Positions 18,001 through 28,248 of a DNA stretch of 64,000 bases are shown in pieces. Every line of letters begins with the position of its first letter. Within the stretch, counting starts at the first letter, position 1. Both the position numbers and the translations under genes were made by a program. This DNA is from Carnobacteriaceae bacterium zg-C25 (GTDB lineage: Bacteria > Bacillota > Bacilli > Lactobacillales > Aerococcaceae). The notes under the pieces were generated by a model. The model worked only from the letters and a program-made list of their open reading frames with translations. It was not told the origin of the DNA and made no database searches. The stretch covers positions 62,001 to 126,000 of the forward strand of contig CP072828.1 of the NCBI GenBank assembly GCA_017945845.1, in the 5' to 3' direction.

Positions 18001-18747
18001 ATGTTAAAAGACGACGAAAGGCTAGATGTTTTAATTAAAGAAGGCATTCACATTATTCAAAGCCCAACCGTTTTTTCGTTTTCGTTGGATGCGGTGTTAT
18101 TGGCTCATTTTGCAAAATTGCCTAAAAAAGATAGCGCACGCATTGTAGATGCTTGTTCGGGGAATGGTGCGGTAGCGTTTATGTTAAGTGCGAAAACGAA
18201 TGCCAAAATTACGGGAATTGAATACCAAGAACGATTAGTGGATATGGCAAATCGCACCATTGCATTGAACCATTTGGAAGAAAAAGTTGAGATGATACAT
18301 GCAGATTATAACAATGCCCACACTTATATTCGTCCGGATACGGTTGATGTTATTACGTGTAATCCGCCATATTTTATGAGTGATGCGCATGCGTTAAAAA
18401 ATCAGTTGGATACCTTTACGTTGGCGCGACATGAAGTGACCTTAACCATGGAGCAGTGGATTAAACAAAGTGCAAAATTATTGAAATATAAAGGGAAATT
18501 ATTTATTGTGCATCGCCCAGAAAGATTAACGGCACTTATGGCGTGTTTATCTCGCCATAATATCCCGGCTAAACGCATTCAATTTGTGTATCCTAAAGCA
18601 AATAAAAATGCCAATATTGTACTCATCGAAGCGATAAAAAACGGAAGTGGTGAGGGGTTAGAAATCATGCCAGCGATAACCGTTTTTGATGAAGATAATA
18701 ACTATACGGCAGTGATAAAGGATATGTTATATGGCGAATATAAATAA
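18001..18747 (+). CDS. tRNA1(Val) A37 N6-methyltransferase (TrmN6/YabB family)
   Basis: 248 residues. Class I SAM-dependent methyltransferase: VDACSGNGAVAFML is the SAM-binding motif I and NPPYF (N121-Y124) is the amino-group methylation motif IV of N6-adenine enzymes. The gene heads the conserved Firmicutes trio yabB-yazA-rsmI. It modifies A37 of tRNA-Val in Enterobacteria; the Gram-positive orthologue is assumed to do likewise. AAGGAG precedes the ATG and the gene overlaps the next by 17 bases. Confidence 0.88.
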   Translation: MLKDDERLDVLIKEGIHIIQSPTVFSFSLDAVLLAHFAKLPKKDSARIVDACSGNGAVAFMLSAKTNAKITGIEYQERLVDMANRTIALNHLEEKVEMIHADYNNAHTYIRPDTVDVITCNPPYFMSDAHALKNQLDTFTLARHEVTLTMEQWIKQSAKLLKYKGKLFIVHRPERLTALMACLSRHNIPAKRIQFVYPKANKNANIVLIEAIKNGSGEGLEIMPAITVFDEDNNYTAVIKDMLYGEYK

Positions 18748-19015
18748 ACACTATTTTTATGTGTTGCGTTGTGCAGATAATACGTATTATGCAGGCTATA
18801 CAACAGATGTGATACGACGAGAACAAGAACACAATTCCAAAAGTAAGGGTGCAAAATATACCCGATTTCGACAACCGGTAAAAATGATTTATTATGAAGC
18901 GTTTGAAACGCGCGCCCAAGCAACACAAGCTGAAGCAAAATTTAAAAAATTGACCCGACAACAAAAGGAGGTGTATTTAAAGCGTGCAACAACAAAAGAG
19001 TTTCCAACAGCGTAG
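18731..19015 (+). CDS. GIY-YIG domain protein (YazA/UPF0213)
   Basis: 94 residues making up a single GIY-YIG nuclease module: YFYVLRCADNTYYAGYT gives the two-strand GIY/YIG equivalent, and a conserved R and E follow (R29, E76 region). Stand-alone members of this family resemble bacterial SLX1-like proteins; function is unproven. Translation is coupled by overlap to the upstream methyltransferase and the downstream rsmI. Confidence 0.85.
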   Translation: MANINKHYFYVLRCADNTYYAGYTTDVIRREQEHNSKSKGAKYTRFRQPVKMIYYEAFETRAQATQAEAKFKKLTRQQKEVYLKRATTKEFPTA

Positions 19016-19877
19016 TGAGGGTGTGCTATATTTAGTGCCGACACCGATTGGCAATTTAGAAGACATCACTTTTCGTGCGTTGAATACATTAAAGCAAGTG
19101 ACGATCATTGCTTGTGAAGATACACGCCATACACAAAAATTATTGACGCATTTTGACATTCATGTGCCGACCATTAGTTTTCATGAGCACAATATGCAGC
19201 AACGTATTCCACAATTGATTGAACGCTTACAACATGGTGAAAGTATGGCGCAAGTGAGTGATGCGGGCATGCCGTGCATTAGTGATCCAGGTCATGAACT
19301 GGTGAAAGCGTGTATTGAACAAGATATTACCGTTGTTGCACTGCCCGGTGCTAACGCAGCGACAACAGCGCTAATTGCATCAGGTTTAGCGCCTCAACCG
19401 TTTATGTTTTATGGCTTTTTACCCCGTAAAACAAGCACACAAAAAGAAGTGCTTGAATCGTTTGTGACGTTACAAGTGACAACGATTTTTTACGAATCGC
19501 CATATCGTTTAAAAGACACATTGACCAATATGTTGAGTGTATTTAGTCCGGATAGGCAAGTGGTAATTTGTCGCGAACTCACTAAAAAATATGAAGAGTT
19601 TACACGTGGTACATTACAAGAAGTTACGGATTATGTGCAAGCAACGGAAATAAAAGGTGAGATTTGCTTATTATTAGGACCTGCATTACAATGTGAAATA
19701 GAACAACACGCTAAAACCGATATGCCAAAAACATTGCCCGAGCACTTGTCGATAAAAGAGCAAGTAGAATGGGTGATGACCACAACACAACAATCGTCAA
19801 AAGATGCGATTAAAACGGTTGCTAAAGCATTGGGACTAGCAAAAAAAGACGTGTATCATGCGTATCATAAGGAGTAA
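18984..19877 (+). CDS. rsmI: 16S rRNA (cytidine1402-2'-O)-methyltransferase RsmI
   Basis: 297 residues. Tetrapyrrole methylase fold with LVPTPIGNLEDITFRAL, CEDTRHTQKLL, SDAGMPCISDPG and a C-terminal RsmI-specific basic tail. GTG 18984 is the first possible start because TAA at 18978 is in frame; the AAGGAGG at 18965-18971 is 12 bases away. It 2'-O-methylates C1402 in the ribosomal P site. It overlaps yazA and is followed after three bases by the lactonase gene. Confidence 0.93.
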   Translation: MQQQKSFQQRSEGVLYLVPTPIGNLEDITFRALNTLKQVTIIACEDTRHTQKLLTHFDIHVPTISFHEHNMQQRIPQLIERLQHGESMAQVSDAGMPCISDPGHELVKACIEQDITVVALPGANAATTALIASGLAPQPFMFYGFLPRKTSTQKEVLESFVTLQVTTIFYESPYRLKDTLTNMLSVFSPDRQVVICRELTKKYEEFTRGTLQEVTDYVQATEIKGEICLLLGPALQCEIEQHAKTDMPKTLPEHLSIKEQVEWVMTTTQQSSKDAIKTVAKALGLAKKDVYHAYHKE

Positions 19878-19880
19878 ATG

Positions 19881-20894
19881 ATGGAAAAATTATTATTAGG
19901 TGGCTACACACGCCGTGATAACAAAGGGATTTCTTCAGTAGAATTGAACACAGAAACAAAAACGTTAGAAAATGTGACGTTACAAGCGACAGTTGAGTCG
20001 CCAACGTATTTAACAACAATTGGTGATTTCGTATTTTCTATCGCTAAAGAAGATGAATGGGCAGGAATTGCATTATTCGAAAATACGGCTGACGGTTTAC
20101 AAGAAGTGGCAACAGCCATGACACAAGGGGTGAATCCACCATGTTACGTGTCATTTGATACAAAACGCCAGTTAGCTTTCAATGCGAACTATCATCAAGG
20201 CTTTTTCCAAGTCATTAAAATTGATGATGAAGGATTGGACATTGTCAATGATGTGCAACACGAAGGCTCAAGCGTCCATGAAAATCAACAAGGTCCACAC
20301 GTGCATTACGTGCAAATGGACAAAAACAGTGAGTATTTGCTAGTGTGCGACTTAGGAACAGACGGTGTATACGTTTATGATGTTGATGCGGACGGTGGTG
20401 TAGAGTTGCACTCCCGTTATACAACAACAGCAGGATTTGGGCCACGTCATTTAGTAGAGCATCCAACGTTACCTTTAGTATACATCATCGGTGAATTATC
20501 AAATGAGATTGATGTGTGTCGCTATGAAAATGGAGAGTTGACATTTGTAGAGCGTGTATCATTGTTACCAGAAGATTTTACGGGTTGGTCGGGTGCAGCG
20601 GCTATTCGTATCTCAAATGACGGAAAATTTGTTTATGCGTCAAATCGTGGGCATGACAGTATTGTCGTATTTTCTGTTGCAGAAAACGGAACGTTAAAAG
20701 CGATTCAATGGATTGCAACAGAAGGAAAAACACCACGTGATTTTAACTTTAACAAAACACAAGAGTTTATCATTTGTGGTCACCAAGACGACGATGTGTT
20801 ATCACTGTTTGAACGTCATCAAGAAACAGGTTTATTAACATTAGTCGATAAAACAGCCATTGCACACGAATGTGTCTGTGTAACACCTTTATAA
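19881..20894 (+). CDS. 6-phosphogluconolactonase-like beta-propeller (lactonase family)
   Basis: 337 residues, seven-bladed propeller of the YkgB/Pgl family. Blade-like repeats include GPRHLVEHPTLPLVYIIGE, FVYASNRGHDSIVVFSV and the terminal TPRDFNFNKTQEFIIC. Family members hydrolyse 6-phosphogluconolactone in the oxidative pentose phosphate route. AAGGAG at 19869-19874 favours the ATG at 19881 over 19878. Probably cotranscribed with rsmI upstream. Confidence 0.85.
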   Translation: MEKLLLGGYTRRDNKGISSVELNTETKTLENVTLQATVESPTYLTTIGDFVFSIAKEDEWAGIALFENTADGLQEVATAMTQGVNPPCYVSFDTKRQLAFNANYHQGFFQVIKIDDEGLDIVNDVQHEGSSVHENQQGPHVHYVQMDKNSEYLLVCDLGTDGVYVYDVDADGGVELHSRYTTTAGFGPRHLVEHPTLPLVYIIGELSNEIDVCRYENGELTFVERVSLLPEDFTGWSGAAAIRISNDGKFVYASNRGHDSIVVFSVAENGTLKAIQWIATEGKTPRDFNFNKTQEFIICGHQDDDVLSLFERHQETGLLTLVDKTAIAHECVCVTPL

Positions 20895-20915
20895 AATCAG
20901 CAAAGGTAGATAGTT

Positions 20916-21692
20916 ATGGAAAAGACTCTAGAAGAGTTAGTGCTGCAACATTATGAAAAATTAAATGACACCGACAAACAAATTTGGCAAAAAATTTATC
21001 AAAATGCTCCAAATGTCATGTCATCTTCGATTGATGAGGTTGCTGGACTATGTAACGTGTCACGAACAACGTTATCACGTTTTGTGCGTAAAATTGGATT
21101 AGATGGATTTAGCGAATTAAAAGTGCGGTTACGCATGGAGAAAAAAACCATATTGTGTGACGATGCCACAACGATTTATGAAGATGCTTGCGATACCATT
21201 ATTCAATACGTTCAAGAACAGCGTGGCAAAAATTATACGTCGATTTGTGAATTGTTATTCAATGCCCATCGTATTGTTGTGTATGGGTCAGGAGATATTC
21301 AAAATTCTGTCGCCAAGCACATGAAACGTTTGTTTTCATCGGCGCAAGAAATGGTCTATGATATTGGCGGTTCAACATTTGATGGTGCGTTATTAGATGT
21401 TATTGACGATGACGATGTCGTCATTCTAATTTCATTGAGTGGTAATAATGACCAAATGATTTCGGTGGCGAAACAATTGAAATTACGTGGTGTCAAGCTG
21501 ATTTCGTTAACCGAGTTTAAAAACAATGCGTTGTCAGCGTTATGCGAGGAAAGTTTATACATTTCATCTACGAATTTTAATTTGATGAAACGCCACCCAC
21601 ATTATAAAGTCACGATGTTTTATTATGTGTTGATTGAATTGCTATTTATCAATTATTCGTTGTATAAAACTAAGCAGTTAAATCAAAAATAA
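20916..21692 (+). CDS. MurR/RpiR-family transcriptional regulator with SIS domain
   Basis: 258 residues. N-terminal HTH_6 (residues ~5-75, with VAGLCNVSRTTLSRFVRKIG as the recognition region), then a SIS sugar-phosphate-binding domain (~105-235: RIVVYGSGDIQNSVAKHM, VVILISLSGNNDQM). Such proteins sense phosphosugars. It sits just before the alpha-glucoside PTS and 6-phospho-alpha-glucosidase genes, so they are the likely regulon (inference). A strong terminator separates them. Confidence 0.88.
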   Translation: MEKTLEELVLQHYEKLNDTDKQIWQKIYQNAPNVMSSSIDEVAGLCNVSRTTLSRFVRKIGLDGFSELKVRLRMEKKTILCDDATTIYEDACDTIIQYVQEQRGKNYTSICELLFNAHRIVVYGSGDIQNSVAKHMKRLFSSAQEMVYDIGGSTFDGALLDVIDDDDVVILISLSGNNDQMISVAKQLKLRGVKLISLTEFKNNALSALCEESLYISSTNFNLMKRHPHYKVTMFYYVLIELLFINYSLYKTKQLNQK

Positions 21693-21723
21693 ATCATTAA
21701 ATGCAATAGATTGCTCATAAAAG

Positions 21724-21765
21724 AGCCACCCTATTTTTCAATCTTGAAAAATAGGGTGGCTTTTG
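21724..21765 (+). terminator. Strong terminator after the RpiR regulator
   Basis: An 18-base arm at 21724-21741 pairs perfectly with 21744-21761, then TTTT. It isolates the regulator from the PTS operon. Confidence 0.92.
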
Positions 21766-22085
21766 AATTTAAACAGGCTAAATAAAGGATTGAATTGTAA
21801 AAATCGTTTTTGTACGTCATAAAGAATGGTGTATCAAATACAGTGTTATAAGGGGTACAACGTAACGAATACAAAGAAATTGCGACGTTTTTATAAATTG
21901 GTCTTGTTTTGGAAAAATTTCACAACAAACGGGAAAATTACTTTGCTTTAGGAACGTTATACCAACAACGTTGAGAGCGATTGCAAAAGAAAAAGTATCG
22001 TGTAAGATAAGTGTGTAAGGTGCCTAACAGGAATAAGATTTACATTACAATAGGGGAAAATTTTACGGAAGGAGAATTTCACGAT
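21762..22085 (+). promoter_or_regulatory. PTS operon control region with promoter and CcpA cre site
   Basis: A noncoding stretch. TTGCAA (21981-21986), 16 bases, then TAAGAT (22003-22008) form a credible promoter. TGAGAGCGATTGCA (21972-21985) fits the degenerate cre consensus TGWNANCGNTNNCA at every fixed position and overlaps the -35, which would give catabolite repression. GGAAAAATTTCA near 21911 resembles RpiR-type half sites (weak). Confidence 0.7.
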
Positions 22086-23672
22086 ATGATGAAAAAAATT
22101 CAGCGCTTTGGTGGCGCAATGTTTACACCAACCTTGCTATTTGCTTTTGCCGGTATTATGGCAGGTTTATCAATCGTTATGACCAACAAAAATATTTTTG
22201 GTGGTTTGGCTGATCCAAACACACTTTGGTCACAAATTTGGAACATTATTGGTGCAGGGTCTTGGACAGTATTTTTACAATTGCCATTATTATTTGCATT
22301 AGCGCTTCCAATCGCATTAGCTAAAAAACAACAAGCACGCGCTTGTTTAGAAGCTTTAGCAACTTATTTAACATTTAACTACTTTGTCAATGCCATGTTG
22401 ACAACTTGGGGCTCAACATTTGGTGTCGATATGACCAAAGAAGCAAGTACAGGTAGTGGTTTAACAATGATTGCAAGTATTAAAACATTGGATACTGGTA
22501 TGGTAGGGGCACTTGTTGTATCCGGTATTGTTGTTTGGTTACACAATCGCTACTTTGATAAAGAATTACCAGAATTAATGAGTATTTTTAGAGGATCATC
22601 TCTAATTGTCGCAATGGGATTCTTTGCGATGTTACCATTATCTTATGTCACTTGTTTAGTATGGCCACAAGTACAGTTAGGAATGAAAGGGTTACAATCG
22701 TTCTTTATCAATAGCGGTTCAATCGGCATTTGGTTCTACGGTTTCTTACAAAAAATCTTAATTCCAACAGGTTTACATCACTTTATTTATGCACCATTCG
22801 TATACGATAACGTTATCGTACAAGGTGGTACATCTGTTTACTGGGCAACACATTTACAAGAGTTTGCTACAAACGCAGCAACCTTAAAAGATTTATATCC
22901 AATCGGATTTTCTTTATCTGGTTTATCAAAAGTATTCGGTTCAGTGGGTATTTTCGGTGCGTTCTACGTAACATCTAAACCAGAAAAACGTAAAAAATTA
23001 TTAGGGTTATTAGTTCCCGCAGCTTTAACAGCCATTTTAATCGGGGTAACTGAGCCATTAGAATTTACATTCTTATTCGTTGCACCAGTTTTATTTGGTA
23101 TTCACGCTGTATTAGACGCAACAATGCAAGCGTTAGCGTTCTCATTCGGGGTTGTTGGTGACTTTGGTGGTGGTTTAATTAACTGGGTATTTATGAACTG
23201 GCTACCGTTAGGGTTCTATCACTATGCAACTTATATTACGCAAGTGATTATCGGTATTATCTTTGCCGTGATTTACTTCTTCGTGTTTACATTCTTAATT
23301 AAAAAATTGAATTTAAAAACACCGGGTCGTGAAGATGACGAAGAAGTTAAATTCTACTCTAAACAAGAATACAACGAACGTAAAGAAGGTAAAGCAGCAC
23401 AAGAAGTGTCTATGGATAGATCAACAAATACAACAGCGCAACAAGCGGCAGCGTATTTAGATTTATTAGGTGGAAAAGACAATATTGTTGATGTCACAAA
23501 CTGTGCGACACGTTTACGTGTTACTGTAAAAGACGGTGCATTAGTCGCTGCAGATAGCCAATTTAAAGAAGCTGGTGCGGCAGGATTGATGCATAATGAT
23601 ACGGCGGTACAAGTTATTGTTGGATTAAATGTACCTTATGTTCGTGATGAATTTGAAGCATTATTAGATTAA
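22086..23672 (+). CDS. PTS transporter EIICB, alpha-glucoside/maltose type
   Basis: 528 residues from ATG 22086 (AAGGAG at 22069, spacing 11; an in-frame GTG at 22011 lacks a site). Residues ~1-425 are the ten-helix EIIC channel of the glucose superfamily (GLHHFIYAPF, GVTEPLEFTFLFVAP motifs). Residues ~450-528 are EIIB, with the phosphorylated cysteine in NCATRLRV near residue 472. No EIIA domain, so it must borrow EIIA-Glc. The adjoining GH4 enzyme indicates uptake of maltose-like alpha-glucosides as 6-phosphates. Confidence 0.9.
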   Translation: MMKKIQRFGGAMFTPTLLFAFAGIMAGLSIVMTNKNIFGGLADPNTLWSQIWNIIGAGSWTVFLQLPLLFALALPIALAKKQQARACLEALATYLTFNYFVNAMLTTWGSTFGVDMTKEASTGSGLTMIASIKTLDTGMVGALVVSGIVVWLHNRYFDKELPELMSIFRGSSLIVAMGFFAMLPLSYVTCLVWPQVQLGMKGLQSFFINSGSIGIWFYGFLQKILIPTGLHHFIYAPFVYDNVIVQGGTSVYWATHLQEFATNAATLKDLYPIGFSLSGLSKVFGSVGIFGAFYVTSKPEKRKKLLGLLVPAALTAILIGVTEPLEFTFLFVAPVLFGIHAVLDATMQALAFSFGVVGDFGGGLINWVFMNWLPLGFYHYATYITQVIIGIIFAVIYFFVFTFLIKKLNLKTPGREDDEEVKFYSKQEYNERKEGKAAQEVSMDRSTNTTAQQAAAYLDLLGGKDNIVDVTNCATRLRVTVKDGALVAADSQFKEAGAAGLMHNDTAVQVIVGLNVPYVRDEFEALLD

Positions 23673-23687
23673 ATAAATCGGTTTTAA

Positions 23688-25049
<1,362 letters not shown>

Positions 25050-25061
25050 TGACTAGCTAAC

Positions 25062-25086
25062 GAAATAAGGGGATTTCCCCTTTTTC
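25062..25086 (+). terminator. Terminator after the GH4 gene
   Basis: AAGGGG (25067-25072) pairs with CCCCTT (25077-25082), extended by CGAAA/TTTCG outside. Only ~17 bases separate it from the next gene, so some readthrough is likely. Confidence 0.7.
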
Positions 25087-25102
25087 GTGTTTAAGGAACA
25101 AC

Positions 25103-26260
25103 ATGACAATTAGACGAATTCAACAGTATTTTATGGTCATTCAAGCACTTTCTTATTTTGTGTTTGGAATGTATCTTTCTAATTTAACGCCATTTATGGC
25201 AAGTCAAGGCTACTCGATATTGCAACGGGGATATGCACTATCCAGCTATGCCGTTTTAAATATCGTGTTACAACAAACGTTTGGGTATATTGCAGATAAG
25301 ACGCGTTCATTAAAATGGATTGTCCTATTTTCAACATTTGTATTTGGGACAACCAGTTATTTAGTGTTATCCAATACATTGTCGACGTATTGGCTGTTAC
25401 TCGTTGGCGTCGCCATATCCGGAGGGTTGCTCAATTCATTGTGCGGTTTACAAGACGTCTGGTTTATTGGTATCGGGACAGAAATGAAAAATTACTTATC
25501 GCCCATTAAATCATTCGGTTCTGCCGGCTGGGGAATTGGGAGTTTACTATCCGCTGTTATTTTGAGTTTAGTTGGGTACACCGGGATGAGCGTGATCCTA
25601 ATGGTAGTGAGCGTAATCGTCTGTGGTGTGATGTGGTGTGTTCCAGATATTATGAAAAAGCAACATGTCATCGAAAGTGACCACAAAATTGACTACAGAG
25701 CGTTGTTTAGCAATCAATCGTATCTCACATTATTGGGGAGCCTACTATTAATGTATGCGCTCATTGTTGTCAATACCGGTTTAGTCGTCGATAAAATGTT
25801 GGCGTTACAAGCGAGTGCCGTTGACATTTCATTAAAATGGGCAATGGGTTCATTTTTAGAAATTCCTGCGTACGTCCTAGTACCGTTATTTATGAAACGG
25901 GTGCATCCTTTAAAATTGTTAAAAGTGAGCGCTATCGTATTAGGCATTCAATTCATTTTGTTTGGTACCGTGCAATCACCAGCACTCATTATTGGTGTAT
26001 CCATGCTTCAGTTATTCACAACACCAATTGTGATGGTAACATCAAAATTACTCATTATCGACTTAGTGCCTGAACACTTGCAAAACAGTGCCCAGTTGAC
26101 CGCGCTTAGTGTCTTTATGGGCGGTGGCTCATTGATTATGCCGATTTTAGCGGGTACGCTAGCCACTCGTTTTGGTATCGATATGACGTTATACGTATGT
26201 GTTAGTTTTGCTGCAATGGCGTATTACTTATTAAGCAAAATTAAAATGACAATCGAATAA
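25103..26260 (+). CDS. MFS transporter (sugar-symporter-like)
   Basis: 385 residues with twelve hydrophobic segments and a basic central loop, the major facilitator layout. The N-terminus MVIQALSYFVFGMYLSNLTP and the loop YIADKTRSLKWIV (variant of the GX3DRXGRR motif between helices 2 and 3) resemble oligosaccharide:H+ symporters of the LacY/MFS_1-like group. Downstream of the alpha-glucoside genes, so sugar uptake is plausible, but the substrate is not readable. Confidence 0.75.
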   Translation: MTIRRIQQYFMVIQALSYFVFGMYLSNLTPFMASQGYSILQRGYALSSYAVLNIVLQQTFGYIADKTRSLKWIVLFSTFVFGTTSYLVLSNTLSTYWLLLVGVAISGGLLNSLCGLQDVWFIGIGTEMKNYLSPIKSFGSAGWGIGSLLSAVILSLVGYTGMSVILMVVSVIVCGVMWCVPDIMKKQHVIESDHKIDYRALFSNQSYLTLLGSLLLMYALIVVNTGLVVDKMLALQASAVDISLKWAMGSFLEIPAYVLVPLFMKRVHPLKLLKVSAIVLGIQFILFGTVQSPALIIGVSMLQLFTTPIVMVTSKLLIIDLVPEHLQNSAQLTALSVFMGGGSLIMPILAGTLATRFGIDMTLYVCVSFAAMAYYLLSKIKMTIE

Positions 26261-26275
26261 AATCAATTAGACAAT

Positions 26276-26303
26276 TTGCTAAAATAGCAATTTAATGTAT
26301 AAT
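26276..26303 (+). promoter_or_regulatory. Promoter of the ABC importer leader
   Basis: TTGCTA (26276-26281), 16 bases, TATAAT (26298-26303). It would start an untranslated leader of ~130 bases before the permease gene. Confidence 0.75.
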
Positions 26304-26309
26304 TAGCGC

Positions 26310-26440
26310 ATACAAAGTATGGCTTTATGAAGTGCTATTTAAAAAAATTGGTGTTTAAGACCAACATCTGTAATTAAGGTGTCTAGTGCATAAAAGGTTA
26401 GATTTGTAGTCAAATCTAACCTTTTTGAATAGGAGGATAA
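26310..26440 (+). promoter_or_regulatory. Structured leader ending in a terminator-like hairpin (attenuator candidate)
   Basis: Contains a small TTGGT/ACCAA hairpin near 26349-26363 and a 13-base stem (26393-26405 with 26412-26424) followed by TTTTTG, placed just before the AGGAGG of the permease gene. This is how riboswitch or attenuator control is laid out. No T-box sequence or known aptamer core is recognisable to me. Confidence 0.55.
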
Positions 26441-26444
26441 TGTG

Positions 26445-27341
26445 ATGATTAACTTACTACTTTCGGGAACGGCGCAAGGTTTATTATGGGCGATTATGGG
26501 CATTGGTGTTTTTATAACGTTTCGTATATTAGATAGTGCAGATCTTTCAGCGGAAGGAACATTCGCGTTAGGCGGTAGTGTGACGGCATTGGCCATATCA
26601 CAACAGATACATCCCTTATTGGCGACTGTTTTAGGGCTGTGTGCCGGTGCATTAGCTGGCTTAATTACAGGATTATTGCATACGCTAATGAAAATCCCCC
26701 CTTTATTGGCAGGGATTATTACATTAACAGGTTTATATTCCATTAATTTATTCATTCTAGGCAAATCTAACTTATCCATTGTGAAAATGACCACTTTAAT
26801 CTCTTTTTTTCAACAGCTGGGCATGACAAAGACAGAAAGTGTACTCGTCATGGGGAGTATAGCGTTAATCGCGGTCATTTTAAGTTTAGTCGTGTTGTTT
26901 AAAACCGAAATCGGATTGGCACTTTGTGCAACGGGCGATAATCCACATATGAGCCAAGCAAATGGGATTCGCATTAATTGGATGAAATGTTTAGCGTATA
27001 TGCTCTCTAATGGATTAATTGCTTTATCCGGAGCGCTATTTGCGCAAAACAATGGTTATGCCGATGTCAATATGGGTGTAGGAACGATTGTATTTGGCTT
27101 ATCCGCTATTATTTTATCTGAAGTGATGTTTTCGCAATTGTCATTACCAAAACGATTTATGGCCATTTCACTAGGTGCGGTACTGTATCGCTTTATTTTA
27201 ATGATCATTTTACAATTTAACATCGACCCACAAATGATTAAACTGTTCTCGGCAATACTTTTAGCCATTATTTTATACATACCGCAAGTGCGTCAACGTT
27301 TAGGCGTGCGCCACAACACCACATTAAAAGGAGGACGTTAA
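26445..27341 (+). CDS. ABC transporter permease (TrpY/branched-chain-type importer)
   Basis: 298 residues from ATG 26445 (AGGAGG, spacing 8). Eight to nine membrane helices; FRILDSADLSAEGTFALGG and ATGDNPHMSQANGI match the LivH-like permease of the TrpXYZ/ABC_sub_bind systems in Lactobacillales, which import tryptophan or other small ligands. Unusually no substrate-binding lipoprotein gene accompanies it here. Followed after one base by its ATPase. Confidence 0.82.
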   Translation: MINLLLSGTAQGLLWAIMGIGVFITFRILDSADLSAEGTFALGGSVTALAISQQIHPLLATVLGLCAGALAGLITGLLHTLMKIPPLLAGIITLTGLYSINLFILGKSNLSIVKMTTLISFFQQLGMTKTESVLVMGSIALIAVILSLVVLFKTEIGLALCATGDNPHMSQANGIRINWMKCLAYMLSNGLIALSGALFAQNNGYADVNMGVGTIVFGLSAIILSEVMFSQLSLPKRFMAISLGAVLYRFILMIILQFNIDPQMIKLFSAILLAIILYIPQVRQRLGVRHNTTLKGGR

Positions 27342-27342
27342 A

Positions 27343-28143
27343 ATGAGTTTATTGTTGTTACAAAATGTCCATAAGACGTTCGAGCGTGGTAGCGTGAATG
27401 AAAATCACGTGTTACGCGGGGTGGTGTTGGATGTGGCAGAAGGCGATTTTATATCCATCATCGGAGGAAATGGTGCCGGCAAATCGACACTATTAAATGC
27501 CATTGCCGGATCACTAACCATTGATGAGGGCGATATTTTATTAGACGGTGCGTCGATTAAAAAGCAAAGTGTTGAACAACGTGCAAAACGTATTGCGCGT
27601 GTATTTCAAGATACGCGCATGGGAACAGCATCTAATTTAACCATTGAAGAAAATATGGCGGTAGCGCATCGAAGAGGTCAAAAAAGAGGCTTACGTGCGA
27701 GCGTGACAGCGCAAGATAGAGAGTTATTTAAACAAGTGTTATCCACGTTAGATTTAGGTTTAGAAAATCGATTAAAAACGATGACGCAATTTTTATCTGG
27801 TGGGCAACGACAAGCACTCACACTCGCCATGGCAACATTAATTCGCCCTGATGTGTTATTGTTAGATGAACATACGGCAGCGCTTGATCCAAAAACAAGT
27901 GAGATGGTCATGGCGCTAACGAAAAAAATTGTGGAGCAACACCATTTAACAACGTTAATGATTACGCATAATATGGAGCATGCGATTGCGTATGGGAATC
28001 GATTAGTGATGTTGTATCAAGGTAAAATTGTTGTTGATGTTTCCGGTGAAGAAAAGGCGAATTTAACCGTTCCACAACTGCTTGATTTGTTCAAATCAAA
28101 TAGTGGTGAAATGTTTAGCGAGGATAGCGTTATATTGGGATAA
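27343..28143 (+). CDS. ABC transporter ATP-binding protein (partner of 26445)
   Basis: 266 residues. Walker A GGNGAGKST near residue 42, Q-loop FQDTRMG, signature LSGGQRQ near 152, Walker B VLLLDEH near 171 and the H-loop MITHNMEH. It energises the adjacent permease. AAAGGAGG is inside the permease's last codons, so the two are translationally linked. The missing binding protein must be elsewhere or dispensable. Confidence 0.9.
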   Translation: MSLLLLQNVHKTFERGSVNENHVLRGVVLDVAEGDFISIIGGNGAGKSTLLNAIAGSLTIDEGDILLDGASIKKQSVEQRAKRIARVFQDTRMGTASNLTIEENMAVAHRRGQKRGLRASVTAQDRELFKQVLSTLDLGLENRLKTMTQFLSGGQRQALTLAMATLIRPDVLLLDEHTAALDPKTSEMVMALTKKIVEQHHLTTLMITHNMEHAIAYGNRLVMLYQGKIVVDVSGEEKANLTVPQLLDLFKSNSGEMFSEDSVILG

Positions 28144-28213
28144 ATGTTGTTATATCAGTATTTTAAATGAAAGCGTATCACTATTTTTTATGAAAAAATT
28201 GTATGAAAAATGC

Positions 28214-28242
28214 GTGACAAATTATAAAAAGTGTTGTAAACT
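28214..28242 (+). promoter_or_regulatory. Promoter of the C-rich-loop small RNA candidate
   Basis: GTGACA (28214-28219), 17 bases, TAAACT (28237-28242). It predicts a transcript start near 28249, exactly at the first hairpin. Confidence 0.55.
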
Positions 28243-28248
28243 TATCAA

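Noticed and set aside
26310-26440. preQ1-II riboswitch or T-box upstream of the ABC importer
   Set aside because: A TTGGTG-containing hairpin is only loosely like preQ1-II, and the T-box core (GGTGGNACC) is absent.
28144-28212. cre-like TGAAAGCGTATCAC upstream of the small RNA
   Set aside because: Mismatch at a core cre position; not strong enough to claim CcpA control.
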